Positions 8,712 to 17,002 of a stretch of DNA of 64,000 nt are shown one piece after another; the first letter of the stretch is position 1; each line of letters starts with the position of its first letter. The stretch comes from Variovorax sp. OK212 (GTDB taxonomy: Bacteria; Pseudomonadota; Gammaproteobacteria; Burkholderiales; Burkholderiaceae_C). The translations under genes and the position numbers were made by a program. The notes below the pieces were generated by a model that was not told the DNA's origin, did not search any database, and saw only the letters and a list, made by a program, of their open reading frames with translations. The DNA is taken from contig NZ_FOLP01000008.1 of the NCBI RefSeq assembly GCF_900112425.1, positions 232,602 through 296,601 on the forward strand, written 5' to 3'.

Positions 8712-9634
8712 CGCGCGTCGCATTGATCAGCCAGTCGGCCAACCTCGCCTACTTTGCGCCGCTGGTGCGGGCCGCCGCGCCCGAGCTCGACGTGGTGGTG
8801 TGGCCCGACCCGGCCTTTCGCGAGGCCGAAGTCGCCATGTGCTGGAACGCGCCGCCCGGCGTGTACGCGCAGATGCCCGGGCTGCGGCTGGTGCACAGCA
8901 TCGCGGCCGGTGTCGACAACGTGGTGGCCGGGCAGGACCTGCGCGGCCTGCCGGTGTGCCGCGTGGTCGACCCCAAGCTGGCCGACGGCATGGTGCAGTA
9001 CGTGCTGTGGTCGGTGCTGCACTTTCACCGCAGGCTCGACGTGGCCATGGCCAACCAGCGCAACCGCGTCTGGCAGCGGCCGCTGCAGACGCCGGCCGGC
9101 GAATGCCGCGTCGGCCTCATGGGGCTCGGCAAGCTCGGCGGCGCCATTGCGCGCAGCCTGCTCGGCCTGGGCTACGCCGTGAACGGCTGGTCGCGCACCG
9201 CGCACGACATCGAGGGCCTCACGGTGTTCAGCGGCCCCGCCTCGTTCGACGCCTTCCTGGCCAGCACCGACGTGCTCGTGTGCGTGCTGCCGCTGACCGA
9301 CGCCACGCGCGGCATTCTCGGCAAGCGCACCTTCGACGCCTTGCCGCGCGGCGCGGCCATCGTCAACTGCGGCCGTGGCGAGCACCTGGTGGCGCCCGAC
9401 CTGCTGGCCGCGCTCGACAGCGGCCAGCTGCGCGGCGCCGTGCTCGACGTGTTCGCGAGCGAGCCGCTGCCGCAGGACGACCCGCTGTGGCAGGCGCCCG
9501 GCGTCATCGTCACGCCGCACATGGCGACCATGGCCTCGTCCGCCGTGGTGGCGCAGCAGGTGGCCGACAACGTGCGCCGGCTCGAAGCCGGCCAGCCTCT
9601 TCACAACGTGGTCGACATGAGCCGCGGCTACTGA
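8708..9634 (+). CDS. D-2-hydroxyacid dehydrogenase, glyoxylate/hydroxypyruvate reductase A-like
   Basis: A 308-residue NAD(P)-dependent D-2-hydroxyacid dehydrogenase. The nucleotide-binding GLGKLG is at 139-144 and the catalytic set is R223 (NCGRGEH), E252 (ASEPLP) and H271 (VTPHMA). The layout matches GhrA, which reduces glyoxylate or hydroxypyruvate and interconverts 2-keto and 2-hydroxy acids. The ATG overlaps the ATPase stop (ATGA), placing an oxidoreductase directly in a transport operon. The copy at 25926 has exactly the same length and the same motifs. Confidence 0.93.
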   Translation: MTRVALISQSANLAYFAPLVRAAAPELDVVVWPDPAFREAEVAMCWNAPPGVYAQMPGLRLVHSIAAGVDNVVAGQDLRGLPVCRVVDPKLADGMVQYVLWSVLHFHRRLDVAMANQRNRVWQRPLQTPAGECRVGLMGLGKLGGAIARSLLGLGYAVNGWSRTAHDIEGLTVFSGPASFDAFLASTDVLVCVLPLTDATRGILGKRTFDALPRGAAIVNCGRGEHLVAPDLLAALDSGQLRGAVLDVFASEPLPQDDPLWQAPGVIVTPHMATMASSAVVAQQVADNVRRLEAGQPLHNVVDMSRGY

Positions 9635-9673
9635 ACCCCTTCATCTTTCCCCCCTGATTCCGCTGGAGAACCC

Positions 9674-10669
9674 ATGAGTTTCGAAGACCCCGCCATTTCC
9701 GTTCCCATTCCGACCCGGTCCACGCTGGACCCGCAGGTCGAGCAGTTCGTGCGCGCCATGGACGCCGACGCGGGCAAGTTCGGCCGCCGCGAGACGCTGT
9801 CGATCGCGCAGGCGCGCGACATTGCCGAGACCGTGCGCAAGCGCTGGGTCGTCGGCGGCCCCGAGATGGCCCGCAGCGTGGAGCACACCGTGCCCACGCG
9901 CCACGGCGACGTGCGCGTGCGCGCCCATTACCCGGTGCAGCGTGCCTTGCCCGGCGTGTTCGTCTACCTGCACGGCGGCGGTTTCGTGCTCGGCAGCCTC
10001 GACACGCACGACCGCGTGATGCGCGAGTACGCGCAGCGCGCGGGCATCGTGGTCATCGGCGTGCACTACACGCGCGCGCCCGACGCCAAGTTCCCGCGCC
10101 CCATGCAGGAGTGCGCCGACGTGCTGCGCTGGGTGGCCGCCAACGGCGCGCTGCTCGACGTCGATGCGGCGAAGCTCTTCGTGGGCGGCGACTCGGCCGG
10201 CGCCAACTTCTCGATGGGCGCGAGCCTCGAGTTGCGCGACTGCGGCGAGAAGATATTGCAGGGCATCGTGCTGAACTACGGCAGCGTCAGCAGCAACCTG
10301 TACCGCAACTCGGTCATCCAGTACGGCGGCGGCGACTACGGCCTCTCGCTCATGAGCATGATGTGGTTCCGCGCCATGCACGTGGCCACCGGCGCCGACC
10401 TGACCGACCCGCGCGTGGACATCCTGCGCGCCGACCTGCGCAGCCTGCCGCCCACGTGGATGGTGGTGGCCGAATGCGACCCGGTGCACGACGACATGGT
10501 CGAGCTCGGCGAGATGATGCGCGCGGCGGGCAACGACGTGCGCATGAAGGTCTACCCCGGCGCCGCCCACAGCTTCCTGGAGGCCGTGTCCATCTCCGAC
10601 CTGGCGGTCGAGGCCTTCGAGGACACGGCACGCTGGCTGCGCGAGCGCTCGGCCGTCGTCGCGAACTGA
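9674..10669 (+). CDS. Alpha/beta hydrolase, hormone-sensitive-lipase family
   Basis: A 331-residue esterase/lipase-type hydrolase. It has the HGGG oxyanion motif at 100-103, nucleophile S174 in GGDSAG, and probable partners D269 (AECDPVHD) and H299 (AAHSFLE). No signal peptide is seen, so it should act in the cytoplasm on short acyl esters. It follows the dehydrogenase by 39 bases and precedes the PaiB-like gene by 9. Its paralogue at 24881 keeps the catalytic residues and the YAQRAGIVV region. Confidence 0.93.
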   Translation: MSFEDPAISVPIPTRSTLDPQVEQFVRAMDADAGKFGRRETLSIAQARDIAETVRKRWVVGGPEMARSVEHTVPTRHGDVRVRAHYPVQRALPGVFVYLHGGGFVLGSLDTHDRVMREYAQRAGIVVIGVHYTRAPDAKFPRPMQECADVLRWVAANGALLDVDAAKLFVGGDSAGANFSMGASLELRDCGEKILQGIVLNYGSVSSNLYRNSVIQYGGGDYGLSLMSMMWFRAMHVATGADLTDPRVDILRADLRSLPPTWMVVAECDPVHDDMVELGEMMRAAGNDVRMKVYPGAAHSFLEAVSISDLAVEAFEDTARWLRERSAVVAN

Positions 10670-10678
10670 GGCCGCGCC

Positions 10679-11359
10679 ATGTTCGTACAACCGGCCTACG
10701 CCGAGAAAGACATTGCCGCGCTGCACGCGGGCATGCGCGCCTGGAGCTTCGCCACGCTGGTCACGCAGGGCCCGAGCGGCATCCAGTCGTCGCTGCTGCC
10801 CTTCCTGGTCGACACTGAGACCACCGCGGCCGCCCCGTTCGGCACGCTCGTCACGCACCTGCCGCGCCACGACCCGCTGTACCAGGACCTGCTGGTGGCC
10901 GCCGAGGTGCTGGTGATCTTCCAGGGCCCGCATGCCTTCATTTCACCGAGCTGGTACCGCAACCAGATGACCTTTCCGACCTGGAACTACACGCTGGTGC
11001 AGGCGCGCGGCAAGCCGATCGTGAGCGAGGACGAAGACAAGGTCATGCAGGTGCTGCGCCGCACCGTGGCGCACTACGACACGCCGCTGGGCGGCAGCTG
11101 GGACTTCGGGGAGATTCCCATGTCGCATACCGGCTCTCGGCTGCGGGTCATTGCCACGCTGGAGATTCCGATCGTTTCGCTCACCGGGAAAATGAAGCTC
11201 AACCAGGACAAGTCGGTCGAAGACCGCCTCGGCGTCATTGCCGCGCTCGAAGCGCAGGGCGATGCGCAGAGCCTGGAAATGGCCGGCCTGATCCGCACGC
11301 AGAGCGACATGCGCGAAGCGCTCGCAGCCCCCTCGTTGTCTTTGGAAAGCACGTCATGA
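10679..11359 (+). CDS. PaiB-like FMN-binding protein
   Basis: 226 residues of the FMN_bind_2 (PaiB) family. Diagnostic stretches are MFVQPAYAEKD at the N terminus, GPHAFISPSWY and FPTWNYTLVQA in the middle, and KMKLNQDKS near the end. PaiB was named as a negative regulator of Bacillus protease and sporulation genes, but the fold is a split-barrel flavin-binding fold, and position between a hydrolase and an aldolase argues equally for an enzymatic role. The ATGA overlap with the next gene indicates coupled translation. Confidence 0.9.
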   Translation: MFVQPAYAEKDIAALHAGMRAWSFATLVTQGPSGIQSSLLPFLVDTETTAAAPFGTLVTHLPRHDPLYQDLLVAAEVLVIFQGPHAFISPSWYRNQMTFPTWNYTLVQARGKPIVSEDEDKVMQVLRRTVAHYDTPLGGSWDFGEIPMSHTGSRLRVIATLEIPIVSLTGKMKLNQDKSVEDRLGVIAALEAQGDAQSLEMAGLIRTQSDMREALAAPSLSLESTS

Positions 11360-12129
11360 ACCTTGCCGACATTCCCCTTCAGGGCGCCACCGATGCCGCG
11401 GCCCCGGCCGGGGCCGAACCCACCGAAGCCCAGGTGCGCGAAGACCTCGCCGCGCTCTACCGGCTCATCGCGCATTTCAGGATGACCGACCTGATCGACA
11501 CGCACATCAGCGCGCGCGTGCCCGGGCCGGAGAACCACTTTCTCATCAACCGCTACGGCGTGCTCTTTCACGAGATGCGCCCGCAGGACCTGGTGAAGAT
11601 CGACATGGATGGCAAGCCCGTGGACCCCGGCGACCCCGAGACCACGAACCGCGTGAACGCGGCCGGCTTCACCATCCACTCGGCCGTGCACATGGCGCGC
11701 CACGACCTGGCCTGCGTCATTCACACGCACACGGCCGACGGCATCGCGGTGGCCTGCCGCGCCAAGGGGCTGCTGCCGATCACGCAGCATGCGCTGCGTT
11801 TCTACAACCGGCTGGGCTATCACGACTACGAAGGCATTGCCGTCGACCTGCAGGAGCGCGAGCGGCTGGTGGCCGACCTGGGCCCGCACAAGGCCATGGT
11901 GCTGCGCAACCACGGCCTGCTGGCCGCGGGCACGACCATTCCCGAAGCCTTCGTGAACATCTACTTTCTGGAGCGTGCGTGCCAGGCGCAGATCAAGGCG
12001 ACCTCGGGCGGGGACGAACTGGTCTATCCGTCGGCAGAAGTGTGCGAGCGCACCGCGCGCCAGTTCGAGCGGCCCACGGCCATGGCGTATTGCAACCGCG
12101 TATGGGCGGCGGCGTTGCGCCTGCTCTGA
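11356..12129 (+). CDS. Class II aldolase/adducin family protein
   Basis: 257 residues with a class II aldolase/adducin domain. Probable metal ligands are H123 and H125 in VIHTHTADG and H186 in LRNHGLLAAG. Members include fuculose-phosphate and ribulose-phosphate aldolases or epimerases and 3-oxo-4-phosphate decarboxylases, so the reaction here is open. It closes the operon, meeting the convergent IclR gene after 19 bases. The paralogue at 23442 is nearly identical over long blocks such as HFLINRYGVLFHEM. Confidence 0.92.
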   Translation: MNLADIPLQGATDAAAPAGAEPTEAQVREDLAALYRLIAHFRMTDLIDTHISARVPGPENHFLINRYGVLFHEMRPQDLVKIDMDGKPVDPGDPETTNRVNAAGFTIHSAVHMARHDLACVIHTHTADGIAVACRAKGLLPITQHALRFYNRLGYHDYEGIAVDLQERERLVADLGPHKAMVLRNHGLLAAGTTIPEAFVNIYFLERACQAQIKATSGGDELVYPSAEVCERTARQFERPTAMAYCNRVWAAALRLL

Positions 12130-12148
12130 GGCAGGCGCAGAAGAACGT

Positions 12149-12925
12149 TCAGGACAACCCGGCCTTGCCGCTCAGCGCCTTGGTGGCGCTCATCAGCATC
12201 GGCGCGAAGCGCTTGGCGAAGGCGTCGGCGCTCCAGTCGGCCAGCGAGCCCGAGATGTCGATGGCGGCGATCGGGCGGTTCTCGTTGTCGAGCACCGCGC
12301 TGGCCAGGCTGATCTCGCCGAGCATGCTTTCCTCCGACGCGATGGCGTAGCCGTCGGCCGCGCTCTGCGCGATCATTTCGCGGATCTGCGCGTGGTCCGT
12401 CACGGTGCGCGATGTGAGCGGCGTGGCGCTCGAGCGCGCGAGGATGCCGTCGACCTCCTCGGCGGGCAGGTGCGACATGATCGAACGGCCGCTGGCCGTG
12501 TGGATGGTCGCGAGCCGCCGGCCGATCAGCGTGGTGGTGTAGGTCTGGCGCTTGGTCTGGCGGCGCAGCGCAAAGATGATCGTGAGGTCGTCGAACAGGC
12601 TCAGCTCCACGCGCTCGCCCGATTCGCGCTGCACGTCGACGATGAGCGGCGTGGCGCGCTCCAGCAGCGGCACGCTGCGCAGGTAGTCGAAGGTGCGCTC
12701 CAGAATCTTCTTGCCGAGCACGAAGCCGCGCCCGTTGATGCCGCGCTCCAGGTAGCCCAGCGTCACCAGCGTGTAGGCCATGCGCTGCGCGGCGCTGCGG
12801 TCCATCTCGCAGAACTCGGCAATGTCGTTGAGGCTGAGCGGCGCCGGATGGTCGGCGAAGCATTCGAGCACCTTCATGCCCTTGGCCAGGGACTGGATGT
12901 AGAGCGTGTCGGGGCGAGCGGTCAT
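12149..12925 (-). CDS. IclR family transcriptional regulator
   Basis: The product has an N-terminal winged helix-turn-helix (QSLAKGMKVLECFADHPAPLSLNDIAEFCEM in part) and a C-terminal IclR effector domain (ESGERVELSLF, TASGRSIMSHL, DGYAIASEES). The start is taken at ATG 12925 (258 residues), matching family length. An in-frame ATG at 12982 would add 19 residues lacking family character; neither has a strong ribosome binding site. It is convergent with the 2110-12129 operon, a plausible target, and shares a 10-mer upstream element with that operon's promoter. Confidence 0.9.
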   Translation of the reverse strand: MTARPDTLYIQSLAKGMKVLECFADHPAPLSLNDIAEFCEMDRSAAQRMAYTLVTLGYLERGINGRGFVLGKKILERTFDYLRSVPLLERATPLIVDVQRESGERVELSLFDDLTIIFALRRQTKRQTYTTTLIGRRLATIHTASGRSIMSHLPAEEVDGILARSSATPLTSRTVTDHAQIREMIAQSAADGYAIASEESMLGEISLASAVLDNENRPIAAIDISGSLADWSADAFAKRFAPMLMSATKALSGKAGLS

Positions 12926-12991
12926 GCGGTGGAAATGCGCCGGGGCGCTGTAGGGCGGAGCGAAGGCCAGAGGATAGCGCATGGGTATCGC

Positions 12992-13001
12992 ATCGCAATG
13001 C
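12992..13001. promoter_or_regulatory. Shared 10-mer upstream of the iclR-type gene
   Basis: ATCGCAATGC lies upstream of either possible start of the IclR gene and recurs exactly at 2075-2084 in the amidase promoter. A common operator, giving autoregulation plus operon control, is the simplest reading. Two copies of a 10-mer in 64 kb could also be chance. Confidence 0.35.
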
Positions 13002-13080
13002 TTTGAGTGTGATTAACGATATGCACCCGCGTCGACTTTCCGGCTCGCCCACCCCTGAGGCTTCGCGCCTGTGTGCGGTC

Positions 13081-13944
13081 CTACCCGGCAAACCCCGCCA
13101 GCAGCGCATTGAACTTCGCGGGGTTCTCGATGAACATGAAGTGCGAGCCCGCCTCCGCGTCGTCGAAGATCTCGACCCGCGCCCCCGGCACCTGCGTGGC
13201 CTCCCACCGCATGCAGCTGTGCGGCACCAGGCTGCCCTTGCCACCGATGAACAGCGTGGGCCGGTCGATGCGCGGCAGCACCTCGCGCCAGTCCTGGTGG
13301 CAGTGGTTGTAGAGCATGTCGGCCGCCGCGGCGCGCGGCATCTTCATGTTCATGTCGACGATCCACTGGAACAGGTCGGCGGAAATGCCGGGCGTGACCA
13401 TGGCGCGCAGAAAGCCCACGGTGGCCTCGGTGCCGCCAGGGCCGCGCAGCGCGTTGGCGGTTTCGCTCACGCTGTCGGCCGTGAAGATGGGGCCGTAGTC
13501 CGCAACCTGCTGCTCGCTCCAGTCGGGGTTGCGGGTGAGGCAGGTTGCCTGGTCGCAGAAAACATAGCGGCCGATGCGCCCCGCACCGAAGAGGTCGAAG
13601 TGGCACCACAGCACCGAGCAACCCATGGAGTGGCCGACGATGGTCACCTGGTTCAGGTCGAGGGCAACCAGCGCGTTCTGCAGGTCGGTGGCCAGGCGCG
13701 CAATGCGGTAGCCGTGACCCGGCTTGTCGGCGTCGCCATGGCCGCGCAAATCGAACGCGATCACGCGGTGCCTGGCGGCCAGCCCTTCGAGCTGGTGGCG
13801 GTATTGCGCGGCCGTTTGCGACCAGCCCGGTAGCAGCACCAGGGTCGGGCCGCTGCCCGCCTCCAGGTAGCTCAGCCTGATGTCGCCATCCACTGCGACG
13901 GTCTTGCGCACGATGCCTGTCGTTGCTTCCATGTTTGTCTCCAT
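13081..13944 (-). CDS. Alpha/beta hydrolase
   Basis: A 287-residue alpha/beta hydrolase. It has an LLPGWSQTAAQY oxyanion region, DLRGHGDADKP, nucleophile S106 in VGHSMG, and probable catalytic H268 in GSHFMFIENP. Such proteins include ring-fission-product hydrolases, lactonases and haloperoxidase-like esterases; no signal peptide is present. It is the last gene of the minus-strand TRAP/acyl-CoA operon, 35 bases after the TRAP permease stop. This suggests it cleaves an ester, lactone or C-C bond in the same pathway. Confidence 0.9.
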   Translation of the reverse strand: METNMEATTGIVRKTVAVDGDIRLSYLEAGSGPTLVLLPGWSQTAAQYRHQLEGLAARHRVIAFDLRGHGDADKPGHGYRIARLATDLQNALVALDLNQVTIVGHSMGCSVLWCHFDLFGAGRIGRYVFCDQATCLTRNPDWSEQQVADYGPIFTADSVSETANALRGPGGTEATVGFLRAMVTPGISADLFQWIVDMNMKMPRAAAADMLYNHCHQDWREVLPRIDRPTLFIGGKGSLVPHSCMRWEATQVPGARVEIFDDAEAGSHFMFIENPAKFNALLAGFAG

Positions 13945-13979
13945 GTCTGTCTGCTTTTATGAAATGAATTGGCCCAAGC

Positions 13980-15932
13980 TCAAAGGAACCCGATGGACAG
14001 CCACGGAATGGCCGCCACGGCAACGGTGCCCACCAGCAGGGCCAGCATGTAGCCGACGATCGGCTTGATGCCCTTGTCGGGCGACACCCTGCCGATGGCG
14101 CACGCCGCGTAGTAGCCCACCCCCAGCGGCGGCGCGAACAGCCCCAGGCCCATGGACAGCACCACGACCATGGCGTAGTGCACCTCGTGGATGCCCAGCT
14201 GCCGCGCAATCGGAAACAGCAGCGGCCCGAACAGCACGATGGCCGGAATGCCCTCCAGCACCGACCCCAGCACCACGAAGGCGACCAGCGACACCGCCAG
14301 GAACATCGGCGCGCCGCCGGGCAGGCTGCCCATCACCTCGGCCAACCAGCGCGAGAAGCCCGATTGCGTCAGCCCCCATGCCATGGCCGTGGCCGTGCCG
14401 ATGATCAGCAGAATGGCGCCCGACAGCGACGCGGTGGCCGCCAGCATCGGCCCCAGCCTTCGCCAGTCGAACTGCCGATACACCAGCAGCCCGGCCGCTA
14501 CCGCATAGACGATGCCGATGGTCGACACCTCGGTTGCCGTGGCCACGCCTTCGACCACGGCCGCGCGAATCACAAAGGGCAACGCCAGCGCCGGCAGCGC
14601 CACGCCGGCCAGCTTGAGCACCTGGCGCATGGGCGGCCGCGCAACCTGGCTCAGGTCTTCATGCCGGTTGCGAAAGCACACGACCACGCACAGCATCAGC
14701 CCCAGCACCACGGCCGGCAACAGGCCGCCGGTGAAGAGCGCGGCAATCGACACGCCCGTGACCGAGCCGATGGTGATGAGCACCAGGCTCGGCGGCACGG
14801 TTTCGGTCTGCGCGCCGGTGGCGGCCAGCAGGGCCACGAGTTCGCCCTCGGCCGCGCCGCGCTTCTTCATCTCCGGGAACAGCGCGGGCGCAATGGCGGC
14901 CATGTCCGCCGCCTTGGAGCCCGAGATGCCCGACACCAGGTACATCGCACCCACCAGCACGTAGGAAAGCCCGCCCTTCACATGTCCCAGCAGGCTTGCG
15001 AGGAAAGCGACCATCGCCTTGGCCATGCCCGTCATCTCTATCAGCAGGCCCAGGAACACGAACAGCGGCACCGCCAGCAGGATGAGGTGCGACATGCCTT
15101 CGTCCATGCGCCCGACGATCACGGGCAGGGCGGTGTCGGTGGTCAGCGCCAGGTAGCCCAGGGTGCCCAGGCCAAATGCGAACGCGATCGGAATGCCGCT
15201 GAGCACGCAGGCCAGCACCACGCCCACGAAGAACACCAGCAGGTTGAGCCGGCCCAGGTCTTCGAACACCGCGCGCCCCAGCGTGAAGGCCGCAATGAGC
15301 GTGAAAACCACCGCGAAGGCCTGAGTCGAGGTCTTCCAGTCGAAGTCGCGCAACAGCCGCAGCACCGCGAACATGCCCATCAGCGCCACGCCCACCGGCA
15401 GGGCGGCGGCGCGCCATGCATTGGAAATGTCGAGCGCGGGCGTGGTGATGAAGCGCTCTTCGCTGGCGTATTCCCACGCAGGCCATGCCACCAGCGCCAG
15501 GAAGGCGAGGGCGGCGTAGAGCGACACGGCCTCGGCAAAGCGGCGGCGCGGCCCCGTCAGCCTGGACACCATCGCCGTCATGCGCATGTGCTCGCCGCGC
15601 CGCAGCGCCACCACCGCGCCCAGCATCGCGAGCCAGATGAAGATCATCGACGCGAGCTCGTCCGACCAGATCAGCGGCTTGTGCAGCACGAACCGCGCGA
15701 CCACGCCGGCCAGCAGCACCGCCACGTCGGCCAGCACCAGCGCGCCCGCGGCCGTGTCGACCAGCGTGCCCAGCACGCGCTCGGTGCGCGCCACGAACGA
15801 GGCCGGGCTGGCCTCGTTGGCCGCGTCGCCATGGCCTTGCCCGTGCCCACCCGCCGTGGTGTCTTCGTCGTCGATTCCTGCAGGCCCTTCGTGGTGCTCT
15901 GGCGGCCGCGCCGCCGGGCGCGGCGTGTTCAT
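13980..15932 (-). CDS. TRAP transporter fused permease (DctQ-DctM)
   Basis: A 650-residue membrane protein. Residues about 45-210 form a DctQ-like small subunit (PLIWSDELASMIFIWLAMLGA is typical) and the rest a DctM-like large subunit (GIPIAFAFGLGTLGYLAL, SGISGSKAADMAAIAPALFPEM). The hydrophilic His/Gly-rich N-terminal tail (residues 1-40) is unusual. Start ATG 15932 overlaps the binding-protein stop (ATGA). The frame is open much further upstream but only as a shadow of that gene. With the 15929 protein it forms a sodium- or proton-driven carboxylate importer. Confidence 0.93.
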   Translation of the reverse strand: MNTPRPAARPPEHHEGPAGIDDEDTTAGGHGQGHGDAANEASPASFVARTERVLGTLVDTAAGALVLADVAVLLAGVVARFVLHKPLIWSDELASMIFIWLAMLGAVVALRRGEHMRMTAMVSRLTGPRRRFAEAVSLYAALAFLALVAWPAWEYASEERFITTPALDISNAWRAAALPVGVALMGMFAVLRLLRDFDWKTSTQAFAVVFTLIAAFTLGRAVFEDLGRLNLLVFFVGVVLACVLSGIPIAFAFGLGTLGYLALTTDTALPVIVGRMDEGMSHLILLAVPLFVFLGLLIEMTGMAKAMVAFLASLLGHVKGGLSYVLVGAMYLVSGISGSKAADMAAIAPALFPEMKKRGAAEGELVALLAATGAQTETVPPSLVLITIGSVTGVSIAALFTGGLLPAVVLGLMLCVVVCFRNRHEDLSQVARPPMRQVLKLAGVALPALALPFVIRAAVVEGVATATEVSTIGIVYAVAAGLLVYRQFDWRRLGPMLAATASLSGAILLIIGTATAMAWGLTQSGFSRWLAEVMGSLPGGAPMFLAVSLVAFVVLGSVLEGIPAIVLFGPLLFPIARQLGIHEVHYAMVVVLSMGLGLFAPPLGVGYYAACAIGRVSPDKGIKPIVGYMLALLVGTVAVAAIPWLSIGFL

Positions 15933-16942
15933 GCGAGCTTGCCCGTGTTGCGCTCCAGCAGGGCCCAGGCTTCGTCGCCGTACTTGCCCTTCCACTCGGC
16001 GTAGAAGCCGGCCTTGCGCAACTGGTCGCGAAACGCGGCGGGGTCGGGCTGGTTGACCTGCATGCCCTTGGCCGCGAGCTCTTTCCGCAGGTTGGCATTG
16101 AGCTCGGCCACGTCGGTGCGCTCCTTCATGGCCGCGGCGTTGATGTGCTTTGCAACGACGGTCTGCAGCTCGGGCGGCAGCCTGTCCCACGCGCGCTTGT
16201 TGGCCAGGAACCAGAAGCCGTCCCACATGTGGTTGCTCATGGAGCAGAACTTCTGCACTTCGTAGAGCTTGGCGGTCGAGATGATGGCGAGCGGGTTCTC
16301 CTGCCCGTCGACAATCTTGGTCTGCAGCGCGGAGTACACCTCGGCGAAGTTGATCGAGGTGGGCGCGGCGTCCAGCGCCTTGAACATGGAGGTCCAGAGC
16401 GGCGACACCGGCACGCGGATCTTGAAGCCCTTCAGGTCCGCCGGCGTTGCAATGGCCTTGTTCGACGAGGTGATCTGGCGAAAGCCGTTGTCCCAGATCT
16501 TTTCCATGGCCACGATGTTGGCCTTGGCAATCTGCGTGCGAATATGGCTGCCCAGGTCGCCGTCCATGGCCTTCCACACGCTCGCGTAGTCGGGGAAGGC
16601 AAAGCCCACGCCGCTGATGGAAGCCGACGGCACCAGCGTCGACAGGATGAGCCCCGACAGCGTGAAGAACTCCACACCGCCCGAGCGCAGCTGGCTCAGC
16701 ACGTCGGTGTCGGAGCCCAGCTGGTTGTTGGGAAAGATCTGAATGTCTACCTGCCCGTTGGTCTCTGCGCGAATGGCGTCGGCCATCTCCTTGGCCCGCA
16801 GGTTCATCGGGTGCGACACGGGCAGGTTGTTGGCGTACTTGTAGTTGAAGACGTTCTTCTGCGCGAGGGCGTGGCGCAACGGGAGCGCAAGGCTCGAGGC
16901 GGCGACGGCGGTGCGCAGCACGGTGCGGCGTTGGATGTTCAT
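15929..16942 (-). CDS. TRAP transporter periplasmic binding protein (DctP family)
   Basis: A 337-residue DctP-type protein. The N terminus NIQRRTVLRTAVAASSLALP carries a twin arginine ahead of the hydrophobic stretch, and cleavage is likely after HALA (residue 27). The conserved carboxylate-binding arginine fits R176 in KGFKIRVPVSP, supporting an organic-acid ligand. It lies just upstream of its fused permease and downstream of an acyl-CoA ligase gene. The imported acid is therefore probably activated to a CoA thioester in the cell. Confidence 0.93.
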   Translation of the reverse strand: MNIQRRTVLRTAVAASSLALPLRHALAQKNVFNYKYANNLPVSHPMNLRAKEMADAIRAETNGQVDIQIFPNNQLGSDTDVLSQLRSGGVEFFTLSGLILSTLVPSASISGVGFAFPDYASVWKAMDGDLGSHIRTQIAKANIVAMEKIWDNGFRQITSSNKAIATPADLKGFKIRVPVSPLWTSMFKALDAAPTSINFAEVYSALQTKIVDGQENPLAIISTAKLYEVQKFCSMSNHMWDGFWFLANKRAWDRLPPELQTVVAKHINAAAMKERTDVAELNANLRKELAAKGMQVNQPDPAAFRDQLRKAGFYAEWKGKYGDEAWALLERNTGKLA

Positions 16943-17002
16943 TCTTTGTCTCGGTGTCTTGGTTTGTTTTGAATGCGATCGTCCGGGGGGCAGAGTGCAG
17001 GC

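Noticed and set aside
6507..8723. 738-codon antisense frame over the fused ATPase
   Set aside because: Opposite two clear ABC cassettes; translation has no recognisable domain.
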